From positions 1-19,833 of the forward strand of contig JBCCQN010000153.1 of NCBI GenBank assembly GCA_039024315.1: a stretch of 19,833 bases of DNA, given 5' to 3'. Below the pieces are notes generated by a model. That model saw only the letters and a list, made by a program, of their open reading frames with translations, did not search any database and was not told the DNA's origin. The translations under genes were made by a program, and so were the position numbers. Shown piece by piece: positions 7,510-14,372 of this stretch; within the stretch, counting starts at the first letter, position 1; every line of letters starts with the position of its first letter. This DNA is from JBCAWW01 sp039024315. Lineage in GTDB: Bacteria > Bacteroidota > Bacteroidia > J057.

Positions 7510-7638
7510 CTAAAACAAAACGACTTGAACAAAGAATATGATACAGCCTATTAAACAGATGGCAAGAAGGGCAAGTTCTTGAATGCGCTCAGTACGGGAG
7601 AGCACGGGTTTGCGGGTCCTGGGATTTAAAGGATTCAT
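7510..7638 (-). CDS. 42-residue single-pass membrane protein, copy 2 of a tandem pair
   Basis: The frame begins MNPLNPRTRKPVLSRTER and carries a hydrophobic segment from about residue 22 to the end (LALLAICLIGCIIFFVQVVLF). The basic N-terminal half (five Arg/Lys before residue 19) predicts N-in, C-out topology. It is 26/42 identical, without gaps, to the protein at 7745-7873. Many of the base differences between the two copies are synonymous (for example Pro CCC/CCA, Ser TCC/TCT, Arg CGT/AGA), which argues strongly for a real gene. The stop lies 6 bases before the O-antigen-ligase-like start, so the two are probably one operon. A hairpin terminator lies about 32 bases upstream of its start, so it would need its own promoter or read-through. 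I do not recognise the family. It could be a small regulatory or scaffold subunit of an envelope enzyme. Confidence 0.8.
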   Translation of the reverse strand: MNPLNPRTRKPVLSRTERIQELALLAICLIGCIIFFVQVVLF

Positions 7639-7669
7639 GAGCTTATTTGGTTGCTCCAATATTAATGAT

Positions 7670-7714
7670 AAAAAATACGGCTAACGCAATATTTCGCGTT
7701 AGCCGTTATTTTTT
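7670..7714. terminator. bidirectional-looking rho-independent terminator between the twin small genes
   Basis: A perfect 10-bp stem, CGGCTAACGC (7678-7687) with GCGTTAGCCG (7696-7705), has an 8-base loop and is flanked by an A run on the left (7670-7675) and a T run on the right (7709-7714). On the - strand it follows the 7745-7873 gene and would stop or attenuate transcription before the second small gene and the ligase. Confidence 0.85.
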
Positions 7715-7744
7715 GTGGCTTATCTGTCAAAAGACTGCTGTACG

Positions 7745-7873
7745 CTAAAAAAATACGATCTTAACAAAGATCCCAAGGCAGGCCAAAAGACAGATGCCTA
7801 ATACTATAAATTCTTGTAATCTTTCGAATCTAGAGAGCACTGGTTTGCGGGGACGGGGCAATAATGGATTCAT
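7745..7873 (-). CDS. 42-residue single-pass membrane protein, copy 1 of a tandem pair
   Basis: The frame begins MNPLLPRPRKPVLSRFER and ends in a hydrophobic helix (FIVLGICLLACLGIFVKIVFF). It shares with its neighbour at 7510-7638 the exact length, the block RKPVLSR, the E-R-x-Q-E motif at the membrane edge and two cysteines in the helix (C28, C32). Conservation concentrates in the cytoplasmic N-terminal half, suggesting a binding surface there, while the helix varies conservatively. The gene stands alone between the glycosyltransferase terminator and the hairpin at 7670-7714, so it is likely a monocistronic short transcript with a 5' region somewhere in 7874-8060. Too short for most gene callers. 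Function unknown. Confidence 0.8.
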   Translation of the reverse strand: MNPLLPRPRKPVLSRFERLQEFIVLGICLLACLGIFVKIVFF

Positions 7874-7979
7874 AAGTAATTCGGTGTATTGCAAAAGTGA
7901 ATCCTTTCTTACAATAGGTTGAACGTTTATTTAAATATACGCATAAACTAACCGAATATGGAAATAATTGTTTCAACGG

Positions 7980-8013
7980 TGATTTATTCTGGCTTATTGG
8001 CAAGAATAAATCA
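7980..8013. repeat. perfect 11-bp inverted repeat upstream of the small-protein gene
   Basis: TGATTTATTCT (7980-7990) and AGAATAAATCA (8003-8013) are exact reverse complements around a 12-base spacer. No T run follows on either strand, so it is a poor terminator candidate. It lies about 107 bases upstream of the 7873 start and could be an operator or an mRNA 5' structure. AT-rich, so chance cannot be excluded. Confidence 0.45.
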
Positions 8014-8065
8014 TGTTTGGTCGAGAGTAGGGCAGTAGTGCCTGCTGGAGGGAAGACCTGATTTG

Positions 8066-8135
8066 AAAAAAGCGTACATTTTGGGCAATCTCTTACATGC
8101 AAAATCGCCCAAATTAAGCGGATAGACGCTTTTTT
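8066..8135 (-). terminator. terminator of the glycosyltransferase gene, nested stems overlapping the stop codon
   Basis: On the - strand an outer stem of A6GCGT with ACGCT6 (8126-8135 with 8066-8075) encloses an inner stem TTTGGGC/GCCCAAA (8107-8113 with 8080-8086). The outer left arm lies inside the last codons of the glycosyltransferase (stop at 8114-8116), and the right arm ends in a run of six U. Long inner loop (20 bases), so efficiency is uncertain. Confidence 0.65.
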
Positions 8136-9349
8136 TGAATGTTGCTATTTGAGGTGGTAGGCAACTCAGAGAGCAGCGAAAAGAGTTCGCTCGCACGGCT
8201 AGTCCAGCTATGTTGGCTAGCGAAAGCAGAGCGAATTTTTCTTTGCTCTGTTTTGTTTTGTGGAATCAGTTTTTCGATTGAAAGCACCCATTCATCAGCC
8301 GTTTGCGCATTGAGGGTATGCGGATGTAGCTGTAGCATATCCTTAGAAAAAGGCGTGCTGACCACACCATTACCACTAGCTAGATATTCGTGCACTTTGA
8401 GTGGATAGATAGCTTGGGTAAATGCGTTGCATTTAAAAGGTATCACTCCACAGTCGGCATGGCGCAACCAATTACTAAGTTCGCGTTGGGGGAGACTTCC
8501 TAAAAAGCGGCATTGAGGCAGCTCAAATAGAGGCGATACTGCATCTCGTTTTACAGGCCCAATCCACCACCATTGCCAATTGGGTCTCTGCTGCACAATT
8601 TGCTGGACCAGCCCAACATCAATGCGGTCATCATTACTACCAATGTAGATGAGGTTGACGGGAGCATCGCGCTCCTTCATGGCAAAAGGTAAGGGCGCTG
8701 AGATGGAGACAGCCTTAGCAAAAAGGGGAAAGTCTGCTGCGTTACGTAACAATTCTGCCCTTTTGGCCCCCGAAAGTTGACTATGGTTGAGCAGAAATTT
8801 GGAAGTATTGAGTACAATATCTGAATCCCGAATAATCTGTTGCTCAAGGGCAGGACCATGTTTTTGCAGATAAGGGGCCTCTTCCATCCGGTCTATACAG
8901 TAGTAAACCTTCTTGATACCTTCCAAAGGAGGATTGAAATAGGGATTAAAGATATTGAGCCAAATCTCAGCTTGTATATCGTGCGTCTCGATTTGTTCAG
9001 TTAGCCAATGGTTGAAAGCAGTACGATTGAAAGCGAGTAAGCGATCGTACAATTTGCCTTCTGGCAAGAAATTGATCGGAAGCATGACCGGAGGAACTAG
9101 GACATGCAGATTTTCAACTTGATCAAGTATCGGCTTTAAGATAGAATTGCGTTTGCTTCTAGCCTTACGACGAGCTTGCAGTCTTGGATTGGCGGCTTTG
9201 GTAGCAGCCTCCTTCCAAGTGTAGGGGTGCTCTATATAAAACACCCTTCTATTTTCTGCGATTGCTTGGGCCAAAGACCAAGCGGTAGAGCCGTAATCAT
9301 CATCTCCACGGGCCAAAGCCAAGATGAGGATGTCGTTGCCAATAGTCAT
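8114..9349 (-). CDS. GT-B fold glycosyltransferase (GT4/TuaH-like)
   Basis: A 411-residue cytoplasmic glycosyltransferase. The N-terminal half has a Rossmann-like start (NDILILALARGDDDYGSTAW), a basic patch (ARRKARSKR, 59-67), YYCIDRMEEAPY (149-160) and N203-A-A-D-F. The C-terminal nucleotide-sugar half has LIYIGSNDDRIDVGLV (233-248), WWWIGP (260-265) and the strongest motif, CGVIPFKCNAFTQAIYPLKVHEYLASGNGVVST (300-332), where E321 is the usual donor-sugar-binding acid. These features match glycosyltransferases annotated as teichuronic-acid or capsule type. The donor and acceptor cannot be assigned. It lies upstream of the small proteins and the O-antigen-ligase-like gene on the same strand but ends in its own terminator, so it is a neighbour in function more than in transcript. 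Divergent from the EGF-domain lipoprotein. Confidence 0.85.
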   Translation of the reverse strand: MTIGNDILILALARGDDDYGSTAWSLAQAIAENRRVFYIEHPYTWKEAATKAANPRLQARRKARSKRNSILKPILDQVENLHVLVPPVMLPINFLPEGKLYDRLLAFNRTAFNHWLTEQIETHDIQAEIWLNIFNPYFNPPLEGIKKVYYCIDRMEEAPYLQKHGPALEQQIIRDSDIVLNTSKFLLNHSQLSGAKRAELLRNAADFPLFAKAVSISAPLPFAMKERDAPVNLIYIGSNDDRIDVGLVQQIVQQRPNWQWWWIGPVKRDAVSPLFELPQCRFLGSLPQRELSNWLRHADCGVIPFKCNAFTQAIYPLKVHEYLASGNGVVSTPFSKDMLQLHPHTLNAQTADEWVLSIEKLIPQNKTEQRKIRSAFASQHSWTSRASELFSLLSELPTTSNSNIQKKRLSA

Positions 9350-9536
9350 AATACAAGTAGTTCAGCAAGTGGTAATAACATAAAAGTAGTCATTCCTTTT
9401 TTATCTGAGCCAGATTCTTTCTCAAATGCCTACCTTCGCACACTCAATCAATAAATTTGCCGCCTGAATGGCATTTATAAGCTTACCCCACTTTTGATAG
9501 GGAATTTTGCGTTATGGGAGTAAATAGGTAGTGTAT

Positions 9537-10139
9537 ATGAATAGAATGATTGCTCTTGGGCTCCTTGGTTTACTTTTAGGAGCATGTGTCAACGATCCTT
9601 GCGAGGGAGTAGCGTGTCTCAACGATGGGATCTGTGTAGATGGCAGCTGTGATTGCCCAGAAGGATTCATTGGTCCAGATTGCGGAATTGTACTCGATCC
9701 TTGTATCAATAAAGACTGTGATGCGGTACGCACAGATTCCTGTTTAGCGCTCAATAGTAATGAAGCGCGTTGCGTTTGTTTGCCCGGCTTCGAGGGCGAT
9801 AAATGTGAAAACCGCTGGGAAGATAAGTTTTTAGGCAGCTATTCCTGTGTGGAGGACTGTGAAGGTACGCAAGTCAGCTTTAGTCTCTCCATCGTCGATG
9901 GCCCTAACCCTCGGACCCTAGCCCTCGAAAATTTTCATAATCAAAGCGGAGTCGCCACCAAATTAGTGGCAGAATTGCTGGGAGCCAAGGTCTTGGATAT
10001 GGAACCACAATTTATGGCTTATGGTATCGTCAATGGCGGGGGCTCTTTGGAGTCAGATGGCTCGATTGGTCTTAGTTATCAAATTATTACCACTACGCCG
10101 GATACATTAACCTGTGTGGCAGTTTTGACTCCACAATAA
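9537..10139 (+). CDS. lipoprotein with two EGF-like domains
   Basis: A 200-residue protein. The ATG at 9537 is preferred over the in-frame GTG at 9531 because it gives a compact lipoprotein signal, MNRMIALGLLGLLLGAC, with lipid-accepting C17 in the lipobox L-G-A-C. Two six-cysteine EGF-like modules follow: C22, C27, C33, C38, C40, C49 and C56, C61, C69, C79, C81, C90, with the classic CxCPxGFxGxxC ends (CDCPEGFIGPDC, CVCLPGFEGDKC). The C-terminal 100 residues carry C104 and C108 plus a late cysteine and look like a small beta domain I do not recognise. Likely anchored in the outer membrane and possibly adhesive. EGF modules are rare in bacteria in general but do occur on surface proteins of Bacteroidota. 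Divergent from the glycosyltransferase, and 68 bases upstream of the T9SS cargo gene. Confidence 0.8.
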   Translation: MNRMIALGLLGLLLGACVNDPCEGVACLNDGICVDGSCDCPEGFIGPDCGIVLDPCINKDCDAVRTDSCLALNSNEARCVCLPGFEGDKCENRWEDKFLGSYSCVEDCEGTQVSFSLSIVDGPNPRTLALENFHNQSGVATKLVAELLGAKVLDMEPQFMAYGIVNGGGSLESDGSIGLSYQIITTTPDTLTCVAVLTPQ

Positions 10140-10207
10140 CATAAGTGAAGAAGATTTTATTATTTTAGCGGCTTGATTCGCCTTAACCTTATAACACGAT
10201 TTTACAT

Positions 10208-12184
10208 ATGAAAAAACTTACCCTACTCCTTTTTATGGGGCTGATGGCTAGCCAGGGATGGGCTCAGCTTCCTTGGCCTACCTCTGGTGGTCCTGATTCT
10301 TATGGCTACACTTGGCTTACGGATAGCGATCCCGGCGGGCCTGCTTATGATTGGGTTGAAATTATCTCCAACAACCTTGGTACCAAAGTCGCTGGTCTTG
10401 GCGATGACAATGTGATTGGCAAAATTCCTTTGGGGATTGATTTTCAGTTTTACTGGACAGGTAAAACCGAAGTTTGTATTGGTTCAAACGGCTTTTTGAG
10501 CTTAAATGACGGTAGCTGTGTCAATATATCTTCTGGTGCCGATGGTTTCCCACCTACCCCTACTAACTCTTCCCCCAATGATGTGATTGCCCCTTACATG
10601 GCCGACCTCTCTTTTTCTGGCTTTGGCAATCCCGGTGAAGTATATTATTACTCTGATGTAACCAATAATCGCTTTGTAGTTACTTACAATTCTGTGCCTT
10701 ATTGGGTAGATGCCACCGTAGATCCTAACCAATGGTCTGGCTCAAATACTTTTCAAGTAATTTTGGATGGAGGTGATTCTACCATCACTTTCCAGTATCA
10801 GAGTATGTCTGGAAACTGGTCTACTGGCTATGATGGTGATCCTTTCCCTTTTGTTACGGGTATTGAAAACATCACGGGTACAGTGGGAATTCTTGCACCT
10901 AGTTTACCAATCGACGCTAACAGTAAGCCAGGGGCAAACTCTCGCATCACCTTTTACCCTCCGGCAACGCCTCTACTCGCCATCACCGATTTGGACGTTA
11001 CGGCTGTAGATAATGCTGATCGCGCTGGATTCTTTGTCCCATGGCCACAAGGAGGAGCGACTAACAATTTTCCGCTCCGTGGTCTGATTTCCAATGCGGG
11101 TAATACCGATGTAACAGGTGATATCTTCACCCTTGCTACTATTACCGATACAGTAGGTAATCAGCTTTATCTAGATTTTGACACCATTTTTGGTGGACTC
11201 AACCAAGGGATGGCCGCTGAAGTGCAATATAATCTTCAATTCAACCCTCCTTTCCCCGGTCCTTATACCTACTCCATCGTTATCACCAATCCTACTACTT
11301 TAGGAGATATCAATGGGACCAATAATGCCCGCTCCGCGGAACTCGTAGCCGTGGATACCACTGGTACGGAAGTCAACTTTGACTATGTCAGCAGTAATTT
11401 CCAAAGCCTGCTTTCGCCTAACGCCAACAATCTAGGACTGATCAACTGGTCCAGTAACAATGACGACAGCGGGGTTGGGATATATTTCGAGCCATTTGCT
11501 TATCCTGTGACCATCACAGCGCTTGAGTTCTTCCTTTCTGGCTTGAATAACTGTACGCCTACCGAGGGGATGATCGCACAAATCTTTGAATATGATCCTG
11601 CGACTAACCTTCCAGGTAATCAGCTTTATCAGCAAAAGATTCCTTTAAATGAAATCAATATAGATCCTGCCAACATTGGTTGGACTCGTCATGATTTGAC
11701 TACGCCGATCACGATTGATTCTCTAGGGTTCATGGTTAGCTATATTCAGGATGATGATTGTATTGTGTGTTTGACTGAGACAGGTGGTTTAGCTCCTTTC
11801 TCTCTTCGTTCCTATGAAATTATCTCTGGTACTTGGGGTACATATCGCAATGCTACTTCTGAAGATCCCTATGTCAGAGCGGTAGTTTCGGTAGATAGCG
11901 CTATGTTTACAAACATTGACAATGAAATTGACTTGGTCGAAAGCTTTAAAGTCTTCCCTAACCCCACAGCAGGGGAGCTCAACATCTTTGTTGAAACTGA
12001 GCGTCCGACCAATATGGAGTTGAAAATTTACAACCTACAAGGCCAAAAAGTATTGCGTGAAGTAAGCCGTAATACTAGCCGTGTAGATCGTACGCTTGAC
12101 CTTTCTAGCTTGACTGCAGGCGTGTACTTTGTCCACCTGACTACTCCAGAAGGAACCAAAGTCGAGAAAATAGTGCTGCAATAA
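10208..12184 (+). CDS. secreted protein with T9SS type A sorting domain
   Basis: A 658-residue protein with a signal peptide ending GWA-Q (about residue 19). The N-terminal 230 residues (GGPDSYGYTWLTDSDPGGP, then IGSNGFLSL and NDVIAPYMADL) form a domain often seen at the start of secreted Bacteroidota proteins, nidogen-like in appearance with no catalytic motif. A beta-sandwich-rich middle follows, and the last 80 residues are a type A Por sorting domain: FKVFPNPTAGELNI, LKIYNLQGQKV, LDLSSLTAGVYFVHL and a basic end, KVEKIVLQ. The family role is known: the domain is recognised by T9SS, cut off, and the cargo is released or attached to A-LPS. The function of the cargo itself is unknown. The T9SS machinery is not in this window. 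A strong terminator follows 30 bases after the stop. Confidence 0.85.
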   Translation: MKKLTLLLFMGLMASQGWAQLPWPTSGGPDSYGYTWLTDSDPGGPAYDWVEIISNNLGTKVAGLGDDNVIGKIPLGIDFQFYWTGKTEVCIGSNGFLSLNDGSCVNISSGADGFPPTPTNSSPNDVIAPYMADLSFSGFGNPGEVYYYSDVTNNRFVVTYNSVPYWVDATVDPNQWSGSNTFQVILDGGDSTITFQYQSMSGNWSTGYDGDPFPFVTGIENITGTVGILAPSLPIDANSKPGANSRITFYPPATPLLAITDLDVTAVDNADRAGFFVPWPQGGATNNFPLRGLISNAGNTDVTGDIFTLATITDTVGNQLYLDFDTIFGGLNQGMAAEVQYNLQFNPPFPGPYTYSIVITNPTTLGDINGTNNARSAELVAVDTTGTEVNFDYVSSNFQSLLSPNANNLGLINWSSNNDDSGVGIYFEPFAYPVTITALEFFLSGLNNCTPTEGMIAQIFEYDPATNLPGNQLYQQKIPLNEINIDPANIGWTRHDLTTPITIDSLGFMVSYIQDDDCIVCLTETGGLAPFSLRSYEIISGTWGTYRNATSEDPYVRAVVSVDSAMFTNIDNEIDLVESFKVFPNPTAGELNIFVETERPTNMELKIYNLQGQKVLREVSRNTSRVDRTLDLSSLTAGVYFVHLTTPEGTKVEKIVLQ

Positions 12185-12214
12185 GCATCATTTGCAGACT
12201 TTAAGTTTATAATG

Positions 12215-12256
12215 GCAGATTCAGCTTGTAAGCTGAATCTGCTTTATTATTTTTAC
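12215..12256 (+). terminator. rho-independent terminator after the T9SS cargo gene
   Basis: GCAGATTCAGCTT (12215-12227) and AAGCTGAATCTGC (12230-12242) are perfect 13-base reverse complements, followed by the T-rich tract TTTATTATTTTTA. It lies inside the upstream in-frame extension of the permease frame, which shows that the extension (from the ATG at 12212) is not the natural start. Confidence 0.9.
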
Positions 12257-12259
12257 ACA

Positions 12260-13492
12260 ATGCGCTTCCTGCTTAGCATTCGTCAATCCTTAGACGCTAT
12301 CCGAAAAAATGCTTTTCGGGCCGGCGTTACTATTTTTATCATTGCCCTAGGCATTACCGCCCTAATCCTAGTAATGACTTCCATTGAAGGGATTCGCCAA
12401 GGGATGACAGATAGCTTTGCACAATTGGGTACCAATAATTTTCGGATATTTAATAAGGCCACGGCAGTTCAAATTGGGCGTCGGGGGCGTAATCGCGTCA
12501 AATATCCTCCGATCACCTACCGTCAAGCGCTTGAGTTCAAAGACAACTATGCTGATCTTGCCAATGTAAGTGTTACTACTTCCGGTGGAGGGGCCAATCA
12601 AGTCAAATATCGTAACGAAACGACCAACTCCAATATTCAGATTGTTGGTGGGGATGAATACTATCCTCAGGTTGCCAGTATGGCTATTGCCGAAGGACGG
12701 GCTCTGATTGCCGAAGACGTTGAGTTAGCCAGAGGGGTAACCATTTTAGGAGGGGAGGTCAGAGACCGTCTTTTTCCCAATACTTCTCCCATAGGCAAAA
12801 CCGTCTATGCCAATGGCCATAGTTACAAAGTAGTCGGTGTTTTCGAATCTCAGGGCTCGAGCGGCCTATCTGGGGCGGACAAAACTATGTTGATACCACT
12901 TTCTACTTTGCGCAATCACTTTAATCGAACTGGCTCAATGACGCTCAATGTCTTTGTCGCTGATCCCGCCAAAATCGATTATTTGATCGAGGAAGCCACC
13001 GGTCGATTTCGTCTCATTCGCGGTCAGCGCTTAGAGGAGCAAAACAATTTTACCATCGTCAAGAGCGAAGAAATCCTGGATCAGTTTTTTGAGCAAATTA
13101 GTGTTTTGACCTTTGCTGCGACTGCTATTGCGCTCATCACGCTCTTGGGCGCATCTGTTGCCTTGCTCAACGTAATGTTGGTGGCAGTGACAGAGCGGAC
13201 GACTGAGATTGGCCTCCGTAAAGCTTTGGGAGCTTCTAAAAAAGATATCCTGAGGCAGTTTTTATATGAGGCAGTGGTGATTTGCCAGGTAGGTGGGGTT
13301 GTCGGCGTACTGCTTGGTATTGGACTTGGCAACTTAGTTGCCAGTTTGATCTTTGATGGGGACTTTGTGATTCCTTGGTTGTGGACCTTAATTGGCTTGT
13401 TTGCTTGCTTTGGGGTAGGAGTTATCTCTGGTTATTATCCCGCTTGGAAAGCCGCTCGCGTAGATCCTATCGAATCGCTGCGACACATTTAG
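12260..13492 (+). CDS. ABC transporter permease, MacB/FtsX type
   Basis: A 410-residue inner-membrane permease starting MRFLLSIRQSLDAIRKN. Architecture: an amphipathic N-terminus, TM1 (about 20-42), a periplasmic MacB core domain (about 45-270, with the usual GRAL, LG..V...LF....PIGKTV and VVGVFE blocks), then the FtsX core with three helices (about 278-305, 328-356, 365-392) and the coupling segments TERTTEIGLRKALGASKKDI and YYPAWKAARVDPIESLRHI. Type VII ABC systems of this sort couple cytoplasmic ATP hydrolysis to periplasmic substrate movement or lipoprotein handling. No ATPase subunit or membrane-fusion protein is adjacent, so the partner must be encoded elsewhere. The in-frame ATG at 12212 is rejected because it would translate through the terminator hairpin and give a signal-less leader. 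There are only a few bases between the hairpin's T tract and the start, so the promoter position is unclear. Confidence 0.88.
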   Translation: MRFLLSIRQSLDAIRKNAFRAGVTIFIIALGITALILVMTSIEGIRQGMTDSFAQLGTNNFRIFNKATAVQIGRRGRNRVKYPPITYRQALEFKDNYADLANVSVTTSGGGANQVKYRNETTNSNIQIVGGDEYYPQVASMAIAEGRALIAEDVELARGVTILGGEVRDRLFPNTSPIGKTVYANGHSYKVVGVFESQGSSGLSGADKTMLIPLSTLRNHFNRTGSMTLNVFVADPAKIDYLIEEATGRFRLIRGQRLEEQNNFTIVKSEEILDQFFEQISVLTFAATAIALITLLGASVALLNVMLVAVTERTTEIGLRKALGASKKDILRQFLYEAVVICQVGGVVGVLLGIGLGNLVASLIFDGDFVIPWLWTLIGLFACFGVGVISGYYPAWKAARVDPIESLRHI

Positions 13493-13809
13493 CTTCAGAG
13501 TATTTAGTAGTGAGTATTAAGTATAGAGTATTGGACTTGAGTATTTTGTGTACTATGGTATGGGCGTCTTTGTGAGCCTTACTGCTTCGCAGAACGCTAG
13601 GAACGTTCCGCGCAGCGGAAAACACTCAACAAAACTCAACTATAAAAAAGGCCATCCTTAAGCATTTCTATCAAACCTCAAGTTAACGGGGCTTACTGCT
13701 TTATACTCTCTATTTAAGTAGTAAGACAATAGTATTCAGTATTAAGACTTGGGAAAATACGTCTATACGGTTCAGTAAGACCGCTTTTCTCTGTACTGAA
13801 TACTTTTTG
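13493..13809. other. 317-base non-coding spacer with AGTATT motifs and inverted repeats
   Basis: No credible gene on either strand. The stretch holds several copies of AGTATT in its first 60 bases (GAGTATT-TAGTAGT-GAGTATT-AAGTAT-AGAGTATT) and two more at 13731-13742 (AGTATTCAGTATT). An exact 11-bp inverted pair, AGTATTCAGTA (13731-13741) with TACTGAATACT (13794-13804), runs into TTTTT and could act as a weak terminator for the permease, with a long 52-base loop. GCTTACTGCT occurs twice (13577-13586 with a C for the G, and 13691-13700). The two flanking genes are convergent. Confidence 0.7.
13576..13618. repeat. imperfect hairpin repeat related to the copy at 2896-2919
   Basis: GCTTCGCAGAACG (13584-13596) faces CGTTCCGCGCAGC (13604-13616) with 11 of 13 pairs and a 7-base loop. 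The right arm is an exact inverted match (15 bases, 13604-13618) to the core of the repeat after the esterase gene, and the left arm with its GCCTTACT lead is a 19/23 direct match to the same element. Either a dispersed palindromic repeat of the REP kind or a pair of related terminators. Confidence 0.55.
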
Positions 13810-14331
13810 CTACCTACTAAGCTCCGCGAAGCTTTGCCAAATTCTTCGCATATCATTAAGGTGGTCTGCCGCTGCTTTTTGCTCTGTCCAAGACAAAATC
13901 TGATACAAAAATGTTTCCCCTTGGATCAGCGTAAGATCGTAGATAAGGGTTCTATTGGAATAGCTACCGGCGGCTTGGACATGAAGCGCCAGTTTGTCAT
14001 CAATTTTGATTGAATCAGGATAAGGCACAGGTACTCCCGGCAGTATCTGCTGAAACGTATTGAGATAGTAAGCTTCTAAGTCTGTTTCTCCTTCGGGCAA
14101 AGAATCGTATCGGCCTATTAAGTAGGTACTTTCATAGACATTGCCTCTTTGCAGGGGCGCGTCTTGATGCATATTGTCTTGGGGCTCCATGTAGTGAGGC
14201 ACCTCCACAGAAAAGCGTTGATCGATGATCACCCGCTCATAAGTGACTTGACTACAGCTACTCAAAATCGCAAGCCCAAGCAAGGCTAAGCTCCCCAGTA
14301 ATTTGTGCCTGTGTTGTCTCATAAGGCCCAA
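13810..14331 (-). CDS. lipoprotein of unknown function
   Basis: A 173-residue protein with a type II signal: basic start (MRQHRHK), hydrophobic LLGSLALLGLAIL, and lipobox L-S-S-C with C26 (C23 if the second methionine at residue 4 is the start). The mature domain has short strand-like runs (YERVIIDQRFSVEVPHYM, LALHVQAAG, TLIYDLTLIQGETFLYQIL) and ends in a helix, NDMRRIWQSFAEL. The pattern of a 'bona fide' stress or PsbP/DUF1795-like fold (a protein reporting on sequence RF-SV-VP-YM near the start, and a W-x-S-F near the end) comes to mind, but I cannot confirm it. It begins 41 bases after the stop of the giant PKD protein on the same strand, so co-transcription is likely, which hints at an accessory or anchoring role. 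That role is inference. Confidence 0.75.
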   Translation of the reverse strand: MGLMRQHRHKLLGSLALLGLAILSSCSQVTYERVIIDQRFSVEVPHYMEPQDNMHQDAPLQRGNVYESTYLIGRYDSLPEGETDLEAYYLNTFQQILPGVPVPYPDSIKIDDKLALHVQAAGSYSNRTLIYDLTLIQGETFLYQILSWTEQKAAADHLNDMRRIWQSFAELSR

Positions 14332-14372
14332 ACATACTGAAAATCATCCTTAGTCCATAACCTGCGCCCCAA

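Noticed and set aside
7958..8038. 26-codon + strand frame overlapping the 11-bp inverted repeat
   Set aside because: No homologue, paralogue or other coding sign; the hairpin explains part of the sequence.
9531..9536. GTG start for the EGF-domain lipoprotein
   Set aside because: The ATG two codons later gives a standard lipoprotein signal; the GTG only adds two residues and has no better ribosome site.
12212..12259. Upstream in-frame extension of the ABC permease (16 extra residues)
   Set aside because: It consists of the terminator hairpin and T tract of the preceding gene, and the normal permease N-terminus begins at 12260.
13493..13809. CRISPR array
   Set aside because: The AGTATT units are 6-7 bases long, irregularly spaced and without uniform spacers.
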